64,000 nt of DNA from NCBI RefSeq assembly GCF_031755915.1, contig NC_083386.1, forward strand, positions 7,006,001-7,070,000. The letters are read 5' to 3'. The translations under genes and the position numbers were made by a program. The stretch comes from Ziziphus jujuba (Eukaryota > Streptophyta > Magnoliopsida > Rosales > Rhamnaceae). The notes beneath the pieces are model-generated. The model ran no database searches and was not told the origin of the DNA. It was given only the letters and a program-made list of their open reading frames with translations. Of this stretch, positions 35,874 to 48,029 are shown in pieces; positions within the stretch are counted from its first letter, which is position 1, and each line of letters starts with the position of its first letter.

Positions 35874-37721
35874 GACGTAATGGCGATTGATGCTCTGTGT
35901 AGACTCATAATACGCTTTACGAACAGCTTGGCCGACTTGTCTCAGAGAGAACTACTCTACTACCAGTAAAAAGTGCGCTAACATTTCTACTTCTCGCTTC
36001 CACTTGTCGGCAACTTACGTACCTTGATTCTAATTCGGCAACTTCCTTTATCGTGCCAATCCACCAACAATACTTAGTGAGCATTCGATATATCTTTATA
36101 CCTTTGGGGTGTATCACATACATCGAATCATGTGCTTCTTTTAGGATCTTCTTTTTTGAACTCAACGATATCCTACTTTGGACTCTCGATTAGCGATACT
36201 TAAATCTTAAGTCGCTCTTGGAAAAAACATAACATAAAACAAATAATGAAATATATTTTTCAAATATACCACTAACATAAAATATATACAATTTGTCAAC
36301 CCAAATTAAATTTCCAAACTTCTTCAAAAATGAAAATATAATTTATGAAATTTACTAATTAAATCAATGAAATAATAAATAATAAGAAAATTATTTTAAT
36401 TAGTTTAAAATACCTTAACTTGCATAGGTAATTGTTAAAATTCCACATTGGAACAATAATAAAAACATGAATAAATGCATAAAATCATATCTTAAAATCC
36501 ATAGCATAAATGAAATATGCATGCTCTTAACGGAGGTACGTACGATACCTTCTAACATGCTACGTGATCCATGATTCCAGCTATCGCCGGCACTCTGCTA
36601 CCAATACAAACCAGAGTGGTTGCCTATATTGGCCGTCCGATCCCCTGGACTCGTAGGCAACATAATTATGGGGCTAGCTCTACATGGACCACATTGGTTC
36701 GCCGCCTCCGTATGGTGTGGTATATGCAATATAATATCAAACAATATAACATACAAATACATGTACAAACATAAACAACAAAAAAATACTTGAATAAAAT
36801 ACCTTTAATTTCAAGTGTCACTTTGAAAAGTATTTAATTTTTGATAATCAATCGGAAAAATATCTTGACACCTTGAGGTTGATCGACACACATCCATACT
36901 CGACAACAAGTATCGATTATGGGTGGTGACCTTGTTAAGTCGTTGGTAGCTGATACACACCCTTAGGCAATCATCCTTCTTCCCCATGAACGAAACGGAT
37001 GTCATTCACGATGATAAGCCTGATCTAGTGAAACCATTATTCACCAAATCTTGCAGCTAAGCCTTTAAGTCCTTTAACTTTAATGGAGTCGCACGGCATG
37101 GCGGTACTGAAATAGATCGATGTCCAAAGCCAATTTAATAATGATTCAATTTCCTTTTTACGGTCGTAATCCAGGTAACTTGTTGGGAAAACGCTTTCGA
37201 ATTGCTTCCCACTATGAGCACTTCCAACGCTCACCACCTACTCGGGCATCAACCACATGGATCAAATACCTTTGACAACCATTCTCCGGTAGCTCCTTGG
37301 AGACGAGGAGAGAAATTAACCACGATAAAGGCCTCCTAACTCCTCCACGAAGCACCACTTCAGGTAAGCTGAAACACTTTAACTTTACTCCTTTATGCTA
37401 GCGGCCCATAAACATAAGAACTACTCAATCCATATCTACGACCACTGCGAATCTCAAAAAGATTCACAGAATTGGATCTGCCCCATTACTTGACCTTCGA
37501 TAAAGAAAAGGCAATCCTTGACCATTGACTAGGCCATAGGAATTCTCCGTTAGGATAGGTGATTCTAATTGACACCCTAGAATATTAGAGTTATTTCAAC
37601 TCGGGCAACAAATTTGCTTCGAGACAAAGGGAAAGAACGCTTCAAGACAGGTAAAATGAGAGATTAGACGCGGATGGGATGCACAACAATGCACAGTCCC
37701 TTAGGAATGCTAAAACCTAGA

Positions 37722-37733
37722 GCTCTGATACCA
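37722..37733 (-). other. E3 primer binding site (initiator Met tRNA)
   Basis: The complement of GCTCTGATACCA is TGGTATCAGAGC, a perfect 12-base match to the usual tRNA-Met site, 3 bp from the LTR end at 37737. Confidence 0.9.
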
Positions 37734-37736
37734 AGC

Positions 37737-37808
37737 TGACAGGACCTGCCCCGGGGACCCTTCCAGGATCTCCCTGGTGGTCCCACATGGTGAAGTACCA
37801 CTGGACAA
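37737..37808 (-). repeat. Stub of the second E3 LTR (about 72 bp)
   Basis: The terminal 72 bp of the LTR (TGACAGGACCTGCCCCGGGG to CCACTGGACAA) are present next to the primer binding site, then the sequence switches to duplicated host flank. Confidence 0.88.
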
Positions 37809-38271
37809 ATTTACTTTTTCATTGTTGAAATGATGATTTTTGAAAAGAGAAAGAATATTCAAAAGAGAAATCCAATAGGAGAAATTAATTACTTAGGACA
37901 AGAATAAATCATGGTTAAAATTGTTAAGAAACTTAGCTAAAGATTTATTACATAAAAAGAATAGTTTTGCAGCAGGAATATATATATATATATATTATGT
38001 TTCTACTCGTTTCTAGTAAATGTATCTATTTTTACACACACACACACAATCTCAACACCTAATGAAATTATTGCAGATTGAAGTGGCTCAACATTTTGGT
38101 TTAATTACCAATATCCTCATATTAGTTGCTTTAAGTGCTAGTTTTTAATCATATATTGATGTGAAAATGTATGATTAATTTGGGGAAAATTAGAAATTCT
38201 AGCATCCTATGAAATAGATAGTCATTTTCCATTGATTTTGTAATTAAATGGGAAAAAAATGTCAGAATGTA
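37809..38271 (-). repeat. Duplicated host flank
   Basis: About 460 bp matching 28961-29429 (TTTACTTTTTCATTGTTGAA onward to AGAATGTA), with few substitutions and shorter AT and CA microsatellites (ACACACACAC at 38034-38047 against 29190-29206). Confidence 0.93.
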
Positions 38272-40730
38272 TGACAGGACCCGCCCCGGGGACCCTTCTA
38301 GGATCTCCTTGGTGGTCCCGCCTGGTGAAGTACCACTAAACAATTCCTAAGAATATCCAATGGAACTCCACTTGATACGTGGACAACCAACACAAGTAAT
38401 ATCAATAATACCCCAACATATAAACATAAATAAATCCACAACAACATAAAAGTCCACAACCGGCCTAAGGTACTGCAGGCCATAACCAAAACATAAATAC
38501 CGTAGCCTCTACAGAGTCCCAAATTTAATATCAGAGCATTCTAAGAGTGTTAACGAAGTCTGAGAGTACAAATAAGCAATAAACGAGTTTGAAAAGATAA
38601 GATAAGATAAGAAAAGATAAATACTACTGCTATCGCGGAAGAACGAAGTAACGAACGGTGCGCGAGGTAGACTGCTACTAACTGCCTGAGCCTAGAAGAA
38701 CGAATTTAAAACAAATAAAACGTGAGATAAGAAAATCTCAGTGAGTGGCATAGTATAATAGGAAAGTAATAATTTACTTCAGCAAAAGCTTTCTGTCAAG
38801 ACCTCTCATTCCTCTCGTTAGAAAAGTTCCCCGTTTAAAATCATTTCACAAAACCCAAACTTGTACCCCATTCAATATCATAAATCATAATTTAACTGTC
38901 AAGCTCAACCGCTTGTTTAAATATTTCAAAATTTTCAAATCGTCATTTCATACGAAAACTAAAAATACCACAGTGAAATATATTCACCATAAACCAATTT
39001 TAAGCATATAAAATTATAAAATATTTGATCGTGCTTAAAATTGTATGATGTTCAATCTGGTTTCTCAAACCAAATAGTTTCCAAAATGATTTAAAATCTC
39101 AATTTAATTACCAAGATATTTAAATACCACAATTCCATTTATGGACCCATTAAAATTGAAAATCACTTAAAATATTCTCAAAAAATTATATAAAATGATA
39201 ACGCATATATGTGAAGCAAATATTTATATACTCATAAAACGACATTCCAATCAAATGATATATATACATAAAATATTTAAACCACATATATACTATACTA
39301 TATACCCAAATCATTTAAAAATAATATAACCACTCACAGTACAGATGCTGCTCAACTCTGCTCTCCTGCAGGCTCACCTCCGGTCTCAGTACCAGTGCCT
39401 GTCATAATATAAAAATATTTCTTGGGCTCCAATAACTAAACTAAATGCATTATTATAACCCAAATGCCTTACAATAATTTATCAAACTCTAAAATTTTTG
39501 AAATTGGACACCGGGCGGTTCAATTATACCGTGTCCCCTTCGAACCCGGTACTCCAAATTGGGGCTTTTTTTTCTAAGCCTAATTTTTCGCAATTGACCC
39601 ACCAAACAGGTTCTAATAATATCTAATTGCACTAATCCAACTCCAATTTCAACTGATTTGACCAATTGTTGTCCAAACACAGTCTAATTTTATCCGAAAG
39701 ATTAATAAAATAACCCGAAAATAGGAAAATTACCAAACGATCTCCAAAATTCACAAATTATATGTCTATGAAAAGCCCAAGAGACAAGGAGTTCACCAGT
39801 GGCCTTACCTTGGTCCAGTGACTCCTCCGGTGGCCGGAAAATCGAGGTAAAGTTTTGGCCGAGTTTAAACTTGAGGGATCTCTCAAACGGTGGGGATTTT
39901 GGGCAATCTAACCCTGGAAATGGACTCAGAGAGGTTGATAGTGGTGGGATAGAGGTATGGATCGAGCTGGGTTGGCCGGAAAACACAAGAAAATAGGAGA
40001 GAGAAAATTTCCCGCCGTCGGGCTTCTCCGGCCCGATCTGGGTGCGTTCGGTGACTGGTGGCCGTAAAATTTTGCGGCCGAGCTCACCTCCATCCCCCGC
40101 TCCTCTCTGGCCGGTGCGTGTAGCAAGGTGGTGGCCAGAATTAAAAAAAAGGGCAAGAACCCGAGAGGGAGAAAGGAAGGGAATGGAAGAAGAAGGAGGA
40201 AGAAGAAGAAGAAAGAAGAAGGGACCCGTGGCCCTTTTTTCCCACGTGGGGGAAAGGAGAAAAAAGGAAAAAAAGAAAAGAAAAAGAAATAAAAAGAAAT
40301 AAAAAGAAAATAAAATAAAATAATTAAATAATAGTAAAAATAATATTATTATATAAAATAACAATAATAAATAATATGGTATTAAGCATAGTTGACATGT
40401 GGCATCTCATCATGGTGACACATGATCACATTTCTTAAGTCACACGTGGCACATTGTTACACGTTTAAAAATAATATTAAAATAATACAGTGTTTGAAAA
40501 ACTCTACAGGTCCATAACTTTTGAACCACATGTTCAAATCGGACGTGCCGCTAGTCTATGGACTCGTATCGAAGAGTACTTCTTAATGGTACCTCAGTCA
40601 ACCTAGAATTCCATCCGAATCAAAAATTCAACTTTTGAACCCCCTTGGTCAACAAACAACGGTCAAAGTCAACGGTCAACCTCGATCAAAGTTGGAAAAT
40701 TTCTGTTGTACTTCGGAACGGGGTGTTACA
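38272..40730 (-). repeat. Right complete LTR of E3
   Basis: 2459 bp, TGACAGGACCCGCCCCGGGG to AACGGGGTGTTACA, followed by ATGTA at 40731-40735. Very similar to 29430-31852. Confidence 0.93.
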
Positions 40731-40735
40731 ATGTA

Positions 40736-41480
40736 AATTAAATATAAAATAAATTTATATTGTTTTAAAAATAAATAAGTTATTTATTTATTTAGTTTGT
40801 AGGCATATAAGTTAGTTACATATAAAAACGGAGATAATGAAAAATTAAAGTATACATATAAGAAATAATAATAATAATTATATAAATTTCCAACCTATTA
40901 TGCCCGTTTCAGGCAAGACCTTATGTGAAGCCCACGGAACTGGACTACCCAAAAATTAATGAAAGGACTTCGGCTCGAGCTCACGCAGGCTTGGCCCAAT
41001 TCTTTTTTGTGTTCTCAATTGGGGCTTAGGACGTCTGTGTGTGTATGGTTTTATTTCTTATTCTTTTTATTTTTTATTTTTTTATTTTTATTTATTTTAA
41101 TTTTTTAAATAATTTATTTTTATTTTCATTTTATTTTTACTATTATTATCTTTTTTGAGAGAGAGAGCGAGGGAGAGAGAATGTGTGTACAATTTTTGTA
41201 AATTTTTTCACACCCTTAATTATTTGTTCCTGGTATAATAATTATAATAACTCATCACCTCATTTTTCAAGAAAAAATACAAAATTACAAGTGAATAATA
41301 TGCTTCAAAAGTCTTGATTTAGATTTAGGGACTTTGCCCCCTGGGACTTGTAGGTGCATATATTGCCTATAGCCAAATTTTCACTTTTATCTAAAAAATC
41401 CAAAATTCATAGATAAAAAATGTAAATTTCAATGAGAAAAAGAAATTGCATCAATACAAATAATCTAATCGGAATTTATA
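40736..41480. other. Unassigned AT-rich region
   Basis: Host flank to the right of E3. It has (TTTA)n-type low complexity at 41060-41150 and a GA-rich run at 41156-41180. No gene or recognisable element. Confidence 0.5.
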
Positions 41481-41770
41481 CTAGCTACCACCAAAATGAC
41501 TAGTATAACAAACCTTGACTTTTGATGAAGCATAATGAAAAATTAATGAAGCACTAAAAACTAAGTTGTCATCATTGTTGCAACCGATAGAAAAAAGTGT
41601 TGAAAGACCTATTATCATCTTCTTAGGCAAAGATTTTAGGAAATGTTGTTCAGCGTAACGCGATATAATAAGGATACCAAGGAACATCGACACCGTATTA
41701 GTTGTGGAGGAAATGAGTGATATGGCATCTGAAGTTATGAAGAGCATGGACATTTTCTTCTATATCAAGG
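41481..41770 (-). pseudogene. PGG-domain relic of ANK copy C
   Basis: Minus-strand frames match exon 7 of copies A and D: SMLFITSDAISLISSTTNTV, FLGILIISRYAEQHFLKSLP, KKMIIGLSTLF. A frame change after TLF turns the third helix into unrelated sequence, and another precedes the MSMLF segment (GYP and LDIEENVHALHN in another frame). Only the middle of the domain survives; the PGG motif itself is not visible. It lies upstream of copy B on the same strand. Confidence 0.85.
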
Positions 41771-42084
41771 AATAATCGAGGGTACCCATAAATATAATAT
41801 TCTAAATTTGATAAACAAAAGTGCAAAGCTCTCGTGCTAGTGGAAATAAAATTGAATTATATATAACCCTTAAAAAAATTAATGACTAAGATAAAACTAA
41901 CCTGGAGACACTTCACTGTTAGCCAAATATTCCTGCAAACAAAAAGTCCAAAAGTTCACAACTTTCACCCCTTTACTCCGTTCAATATCTCTTCCTTTTT
42001 CCTGACTGCTTAGTGAATTTCTCCTTACAATTTAGTCATATTTCCACTTCTATGAAGTACATTTCTTTACTACACCTGATAAAA
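41771..42084. other. Unassigned sequence between PGG relic and plastid DNA
   Basis: No gene, repeat or plastid match recognised. Confidence 0.4.
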
Positions 42085-42430
42085 ATCATTACACGAATAG
42101 AGTATGGTTATAGATCAGCCGGAAGAAGTATGCATAAAAGTATTTGCCCCAAGAAGGAATCCTAGAATTCTATCTGTTTTTTGGGTTTGGAAAAGTGCGG
42201 ATTTTCAAGAAAGGGAATCTTATGATATGTTGGGAATCTTTTATAATAATCATCCTGGCCCTTACGTAAGGATTATATTGCCCCAAATTTTATGAAGTAC
42301 AAGATGCTCATTGAATAATCAGAAACTCATCTTCACTTCTACAACTCCAGATATTCAAAGAATATTTATACGTTTTTTTATAGATCAAAGAGCTGAAAAG
42401 TTCCATTCGTTTCATAAATCATGTATAAGT
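42085..42430 (+). pseudogene. ndhJ: Nuclear plastid DNA: ndhJ 3' part and downstream spacer
   Basis: 42130-42240 encodes [39 protein letters not shown], hallmark residues of the plastid NDH subunit J, and the end [19 protein letters not shown] with its stop at 42312-42314 is present in another frame. One inserted base near 42110 and a deletion of about 13 codons at 42257 break the frame. The sequence after the stop (to about 42430) looks like the spacer toward trnF. In plastids this protein is part of the NDH complex of cyclic electron flow; here it is a dead nuclear copy. Confidence 0.85.
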
Positions 42431-42576
42431 TAAAAAAAAAAGAAATCCTAAATAAAAAAAATAAAAATAAAAAACAATTAAATTAGAGGGATTCAGTATG
42501 ATTTTCAAATTTTGAAAGATTCTTTTTCCACATGAGCTGAGCTGAGTCAATAGGATGAAAGAGTTAATGATGCAGA

Positions 42577-43049
42577 TGAAGAAATAAAGAATAATTTGAT
42601 AAAACTTGTATTTTCTTATCTGTATTCTTCATTAAGAAAAACTATGGTATTTGTCCAAAAGAGAAGACCACTCATAAGGCAAGTTTTAGGAGCGTCTTTA
42701 AGAAATTTCTATATACAAGTGAAAGATAAAAAAATAACCCTTTGATAGAAAACAAAGAAATCCTAACGGGTATACGTTGCCTTGCACAGGAGGTCAACCA
42801 GCAGATCCTTGGAGAAAGTTTCTTTTTAGATAGAAACTTCCTTAATGTATTTCTGCAATATCATTTCTTCCCTTGTTTGTTGATTTGAGTGTTTCCTTCC
42901 TTTCTGGAGGTAGATTTGGTATTGATGGTGTGAGTGTTAGCTTGTTTGGAGTAAACTGGTCTGATGTAGGCTGCGTATAAGATAGCTTTTTATCTGGTGT
43001 TGGTGTGAGTTGTAGATCTAGCTCATTTGGCTTATCTGCATTCTTGTCA
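42577..43049 (-). repeat. 3' LTR of copia 2
   Basis: 473 bp, matches 47552-48024 throughout with substitutions but no large indel. Confidence 0.93.
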
Positions 43050-43390
43050 TGCCCCGTTAAGCTTGTGAGTGCTTGTAAAGAGAGTAGTCCAAGCTTGGAA
43101 TGAAAAAGTCAAAACTTATCACTTGGTAAGGACTTGGTCTGTATATCAGCAATTTGGCAAAAGGTGGGAACGTATTTGGTAACCAAATGTCCAGCAGCAA
43201 GTTTCTCACGAACAAAATGGTAGTCAATCTGGATATGCTTAGTACGACCATGAATGATGGGGTTTATTGTCATGTGTAGAGCATTGATATTATCACAGAG
43301 AAACTATGGAGGTTTGTGTAAAGGAATGCCAATGTCAAGAAGAAGAAAACAAAGCCAAGTTAGTTTTGTTGTAGCAGTGGCCAGGGCCCT

Positions 43391-46300
43391 CTATTCTACT
43401 TCAGTGCTGGATCGAGCCACAGTGGGTTGTTTCTTGGAAGACCAGAAGATGCAATTGGTCCTAAGGAAGATGCAATAATCACAGGTGCTGCGATGAGTAA
43501 TGGGACACCCACCCCAATCAGCATCACAAAAGCCAGACAAGTTCAGAAAGCTTTGCTGAACAAATCGAAGGCCATAGTCCATTGTTCCTTTAAGATAACA
43601 AAGTGTTCTTTTAACTTCGTGTAGATGGAGCATAGTCGGATTCTGAAAATGTTGGCACACTCTGTTGACTGCTTGTGTAATATCTGGCCATGTGAAAGTA
43701 CGATATTGCAAGCTGCCTACCAACGACGATAGTCAGTGGGGTTAACAGAAATGAGGTCATCTGGCTGAGTGGTGAGTTTTGTGGCCATTGGAGTCTTGAT
43801 GTGAGCTGCTTCAATCATCTTAGCACGAGTGAGAAGGTTGTGGGTGTATTTGGTTTGAGTGAGAAGCATGCTCCATGAGAAATACCGTGCTTCGATGCCA
43901 AGGAAGAAATGAAGTTGGCCAAGGTCTTTGATTGCAAATTCCTGACTGAGTGTTATGATGAGATGATGAAATAGATCAGGATCATTACCTATCAAGAGCA
44001 GATCATTGATATATATAAGAAGTAAAATAACAGAATTGTTTTTATGAAGCAAAATAAGGAAGGGTCTGCCTTACTACACAAGAAACCAAGAATAATTAGA
44101 AACTGGGATAATCTATCAAACCAGGCCCGAGGAGCCTGTTTGAGTCCATACAAAGATCGTTTTCAAAGACAAACAGGATGTGGATGAGTGTGAGAAACAA
44201 AACCTAGGGGTTTCTCCATGTAGACTGTCTCCTTGAGGTATCCATGCAAAAATGTGTTTTTAATATCTAACTGCATAATCTGCCAGTTACAGGTTACAAC
44301 AACTGAAATAATTAGTCTTACCGTTATGTGTTTTATGACTGGATTATAAGTTTCTTCAAAATCTTATCCCTCTATCTGAGTGAAGCCTTTAGCTACCAAG
44401 TGTGCCTTGTATTTATCTATGGTTCCAACTTCCTTATATTTGGTTTTGAACACTCATTTGGAGCCAATGATGTTGGTGTGCTGTGTTCGTGGGACAAGTG
44501 TCTAGGTTTCATTTTTGTGTAAAGCATCTAGTTCTTCATGCATTACGGCAAGCCAGTGAGGACCTTTTAAGGTTGTTTTGATGGTTCGAGGTTCTATATT
44601 TGTTAATAAAGCCATTTGAGATGCCAAATTAGGATTGGTTTGAAGCTTGTGAGGACTTTTTAAGGTTGTTTTGATGGTTCGAGGTTCTATATTTGTTAAT
44701 AAAGCCATTTGAGATGCCAAATTAGGATTGGTTTGAAGCTTGTGCTTAATGATCATGGGATGTGCGTTTGCTAGTAACAGAATTTTTGTGGTAGGTATCT
44801 GCAGGTTAACAAATATGTTATTTTGTAAACCTTCGGGATTATGGACCGAGACAACATTATCTGTTTTGTTTTCTTCACTGGTGAGCTGGTCTAAAATTGA
44901 AGTGCCACCTGTATTACTTTGGTGAATGTTACCATGCTCGATAGTAGGATTGGAAATGGAAATGCTTTCTGGAGTGTTTTGAGAATCATCTTCATGCCCG
45001 TCAGTAGGATTGGTGTACTTACCAAGAGATTCCATGGCCTCTGTAGGTGAGTTGGGTTTTGTTATTGTTACCTGTTGAGACTCAATAGAATTTGCACAAA
45101 CACAGTTATTAGGAACTAAAGAAGGTTTTGTTTCGGTTGCATTTGTTTTTGCAGCGTGAAATTCTTGATCTTGCAACTTATATTCATTTTCAGGAAAATT
45201 GATCAGTTTAATTTGTTAGGCATGTTTTATCAAGAAAATGATAAGGTAGGTTGGTTTCATTGAAAACCACATGCTAGAAATATAAATGCAATTTGTTGGA
45301 GGATGTAGACACTTAAACCCTTTATGTTGAGGACTATAACTAGCAAACACACAAGGCAATGTTTTTCTTGAGAATTTATTCTTTCCATAATCTCTTAAAT
45401 AAGGATAGCATCTGCAACCAAAGGTTCTTAAATATGTATAGTTAGGATATTTGTTAAAAAGACAAAAATAAGGAATTTCATGTTTCAAGGCATTAATAGG
45501 CAATCTATTTAAAAGGTATTTTGCTGTTCTGAAAGCTTCAACCCATAGTTTCATTGGTGAATTTGCATGAAACATCATAGTGAGTCCCATCTCAACGATG
45601 CTCCTGTGTTTCCTTTCTGCAATACCGTTTTGTTCAGGTGCACCAGGACAAGACATTTAGTGCAAAATACCACATTTATGCAGATGTTGTTGAAAAATAT
45701 TTGATTTGAACTCACCCCCTCCATCACTTTGGAAGACTTTTATCTTGTGATCAAGTTGGTTTTCTACCAACCTTTGATATTTGAGAAAACAGTCAAAGAA
45801 GTCAGATTTTCTCCTCAAAGGATAAAGCCATGTGTACCTGGAAAAATCATCAACAAAAATAGCATAGAATCGAATATTTTGTGAGGAAATGTTGGGACAG
45901 GTCCCCATAAATCACAGTGAACATTTTCCAAAGAAAACTTGAAAATTTATTAGATAAACCAAAAGAAAGTTTGCAACTTTTTCCTAATTGACAACTTTCA
46001 TAGACTCTAGACTTGTTTTTCCAACTAGAAATATTAATAATATCTTTTGATTGAAGAATTTCTAAAAAAATTTTATTTGGGTGCCCCATCCTTTGATTCC
46101 AAGTCTCTAAATAAGCCTTTATTGTGCTTAAAGCATGATGTTCTTCACCATCAAGGATGTAGAGCTTCCCTTTCTTATGGCCCATGGCTAGAATTTTGTT
46201 GCTCCAATCCTTTATAACAAAGCCATTAAAAGAAAACTCAAAAACACAGTCATTATCTTTGGTCAATTGACTAACAGATAGCACATTTTTTCTCAATTTA

Positions 46301-46500
46301 GGAACTACTAAGACATTTTTAAGTTTTAAATCTCCTTTATTTGTTCTAATGGTTGTATTTCCTACATGAGTTATTGATAGACCATGTCCATTTCCAACAT
46401 ATATATGATCTTTACCTATGTAGGAAAGGGATTATGAATCTTACCTGCATTGTTGGTCATGTGTGCTGTTGCTCCTGAGTCTGCATAAAACTTTTCATCA
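43391..46500 (-). pseudogene. Copia 2 pol: protease, integrase, reverse transcriptase, RNase H
   Basis: In the sense (minus) direction: protease (FYADSGATAHMTNNAG near 46440-46490), GAG-pre-integrase (KNVLSVSQLTKDNDCVFEF; TWNQRMGHPNKIF), integrase (FRYTWLYPLRR-type region near 45790-45850; SDGGGEFKSNIF; PEQNGIAERKHRSIVEMGL), a Gln/Asn/Thr-rich linker with a 31-residue tandem duplication (44556-44741), reverse transcriptase ([18 protein letters not shown], 44000) and RNase H (SGFCDADWGGCPITHRST, 43500). The usual YVDD polymerase motif reads YIND, losing one catalytic aspartate. Several stops and frame changes separate the parts, and the first part of reverse transcriptase is poorly preserved. 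Confidence 0.9.
44556..44741 (-). repeat. 93-bp in-frame tandem duplication in copia 2
   Basis: GTGAGGAC(C/T)TTTTAAGGTT recurs at a period of 93 bp (44556 and 44649). It duplicates 31 residues (KLQTNPNLASQMALLTNIEP onward) just before the reverse-transcriptase domain. The two copies differ at only a few bases. Confidence 0.93.
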
Positions 46501-46539
46501 TTTTCTATGATTTTGAGAGCTGCTAATGGTTCTGGAACT

Positions 46540-47510
46540 TCCTTTTCGATGCAGGAGTGATTAAACCTATGCCAGCAATCTAAAGCAATATGGTTGGGTT
46601 TGTCACAAATTTGGCAGAAAACTTTACCTTTAGTTCTCTGATTTGAGCCTTGACCATTAAATGAATGCTGTTCTGGATTCTACTTATCTGTGTTCCCAAT
46701 GAACTTACCTGCTGGTGTAAAGCCTTTTCCTCCTGAGTTGAATCTACCACCTTGATTTCCATGTCCTTTTCCTCTGCCACGTTTTCCAAAGTAGACTTGA
46801 TGTTGATGAAGTTCTAGTTTGCTTGTCTCATTTTCAGTTTCGGTCATTTGATCATGGCCTTGTAAAGCTAGAACAAATTGATTAAATGATGGATAAGGTG
46901 GTTTTGTAAGCATGGCTACCTTGAAATCCTTATAATTTGGGCTAAGTCCTCTAGCAAAGGAAAACACCTTGTCCACATCTGAAATAGGTGCATTAATAGC
47001 ACTCAAATTATCGCAAACATGTTTGAACTTACGTAGGTATTCATCTCTTGAAGAATATCCCTTTTTGATAGATGCAAGTATGTCCCTGAGAAGATACTCT
47101 TGCTATTTGGTTGTAAGTAGCAGCTGATCTTCCACGGATTTCCAGAGAGAATAGGCAATATTTATTCCCACATTCAAACTTAAAATATCATTGGACATAG
47201 CACTAAGTAACCAGGTTGTGAGAAGTCCATCATTATTAATCCAATTGCCGTGATTTGGATTAAATACCAGGACCTCTTGTTCATCGATACAAAATTCACG
47301 GGGTGGCTTAGGGTTGGTAAGATGATGTGAGATTCCAGGGCTACGAACCAATGAAAGTATTTGTGAACGCTAGAGAAGGAAATTAGAACTGTTTAGTTTT
47401 ACAGAAACTAAATTGGAACACTGATGGAGGGCTTGAATTGTGAGTACAGGTTCTGTAGGGGAGTTTAAAGGAATTCTGTTTTGGGAGGAGTTTTCATTCT
47501 GAGCAACCAT
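46540..47510 (-). pseudogene. Copia 2 gag
   Basis: ATG at 47510 (MVAQNENSSQNRIPLNSP), a copia Gag core (LVSVKLNSSNFLLW; WLLSAMSNDILSLNVGI; VDKVFSFARGLSPNYKDF), a Gly/Arg-rich region and a CX2CX4HX4C zinc knuckle (CQICDKPNHIALDCWHRF near 46570-46625). TAG or TAA codons after LLW, LLTTK and GNTDK break the frame. Gag would form the particle shell around element RNA. Confidence 0.88.
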
Positions 47511-47539
47511 GACAGAAGAGAGTCTTGTAGAAGTTAATT

Positions 47540-47551
47540 GCTCTGATACCA
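47540..47551 (-). other. Copia 2 primer binding site (initiator Met tRNA)
   Basis: The complement reads TGGTATCAGAGC, adjacent to the LTR end at 47552. Confidence 0.93.
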
Positions 47552-48024
47552 TGAAGAAATAAAGAATAATTTGAAAAAAATTGTATTTTCTGATCTGTAT
47601 TCTTCATTAAGAAAAATTGTGGTATTTGTACAAAAGAGAAGACCACTCATAAGGCAAGTTTTAGGAGTATCTTTAAGAAATTTCTATATACAAGTGAAAG
47701 ATCAAAAAATAACCCTTTGATAGAAAACAAAGAAATCCTAACGGGTATAAGTTGCCTTGCACAGGAGATCAACCAGCAGATCCTTTGAGAAAGTTTCCTT
47801 TTAGATAGAAATTTCCTTAATGTATTTCTGCAATATCATTTTTTCCCTTGTTTGTTGATTTGAGTGTTTCCTTCCTCTCTAGAGATAGATTTGATATTGA
47901 TGGTGTGAGTGTTAGCTTGTCTGGTGTAAGCTGGTCTAATATAGACTGCATATAAGATAGCTTTTTATCTGGTGCTAGTGTGAGCTGTAGATTTGACTCA
48001 TTTGGCTTATCTGCATTCTTGTCA
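47552..48024 (-). repeat. 5' LTR of copia 2
   Basis: 473 bp, pair of 42577-43049; ends with TTCTTGTCA before GCAAA. Confidence 0.93.
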
Positions 48025-48029
48025 GCAAA

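Larger units (their letters stand above)
35343..37736 (-). pseudogene. Decayed pol of E3: integrase, reverse-transcriptase and protease-region relics
   Basis: Minus-strand order in the sense direction: protease or RT leader relics (37500-37050), a reverse-transcriptase fragment (KKDDCLRVCISYQRLNKVT near 36900-37000), an LTR-like block (36780-36520), an AT-rich stretch (36420-36240), the integrase zinc region (HDSMYVIHP, YVSCRQVEA near 36000-36160), then core scraps (35500-35690, 35343-35450). Frames are broken throughout. The second half of reverse transcriptase and RNase H are not found. Confidence 0.7.
29430..40730 (-). mobile_element. Element E3: gypsy retrotransposon with duplicated flank and extra LTR
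   Basis: Left LTR 29430-31852, internal region 31853-37736, a 72-bp stub of the second LTR (37737-37808), a copy of the left host flank (37809-38271) and a complete LTR (38272-40730). ATGTA precedes both complete LTRs (29425-29429, 38267-38271) and follows the last (40731-40735), so all belong to one insertion site. Sense LTR ends are TGTAACACCCCG and GGTCCTGTCA. The polypurine tract is the complement of ATTTTCCCCCC at 31853, and a perfect Met primer binding site is at 37722-37733. The coding part is decayed and lacks gag. A solo LTR and a TRIM LTR are nested inside. Confidence 0.88.
42577..48024 (-). mobile_element. Copia 2: full-length Ty1/copia element, decayed
   Basis: LTRs 42577-43049 and 47552-48024 (473 bp each, sense ends TGACAAGAATGC and TTATTTCTTCA), a perfect Met primer binding site at 47540-47551 and flanks GCAGA (42572-42576) and GCAAA (48025-48029), a 4-of-5 target duplication. 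The minus strand carries gag, protease, integrase, reverse transcriptase and RNase H in copia order, with many stops. The LTRs differ at several percent by eye, so it is older than E1. It sits between two plastid fragments. Confidence 0.95.

Noticed and set aside
38272..40730. Independent solo LTR insertion separate from E3
   Set aside because: It has the same ATGTA site and the same 460-bp left flank as the LTR at 29430, so it is a duplication of one insertion, not a second independent event.
42085..42430. Functional plastid ndhJ gene
   Set aside because: An inserted base, an internal deletion, missing 5' half and nuclear retrotransposons on all sides show a dead nuclear transfer.
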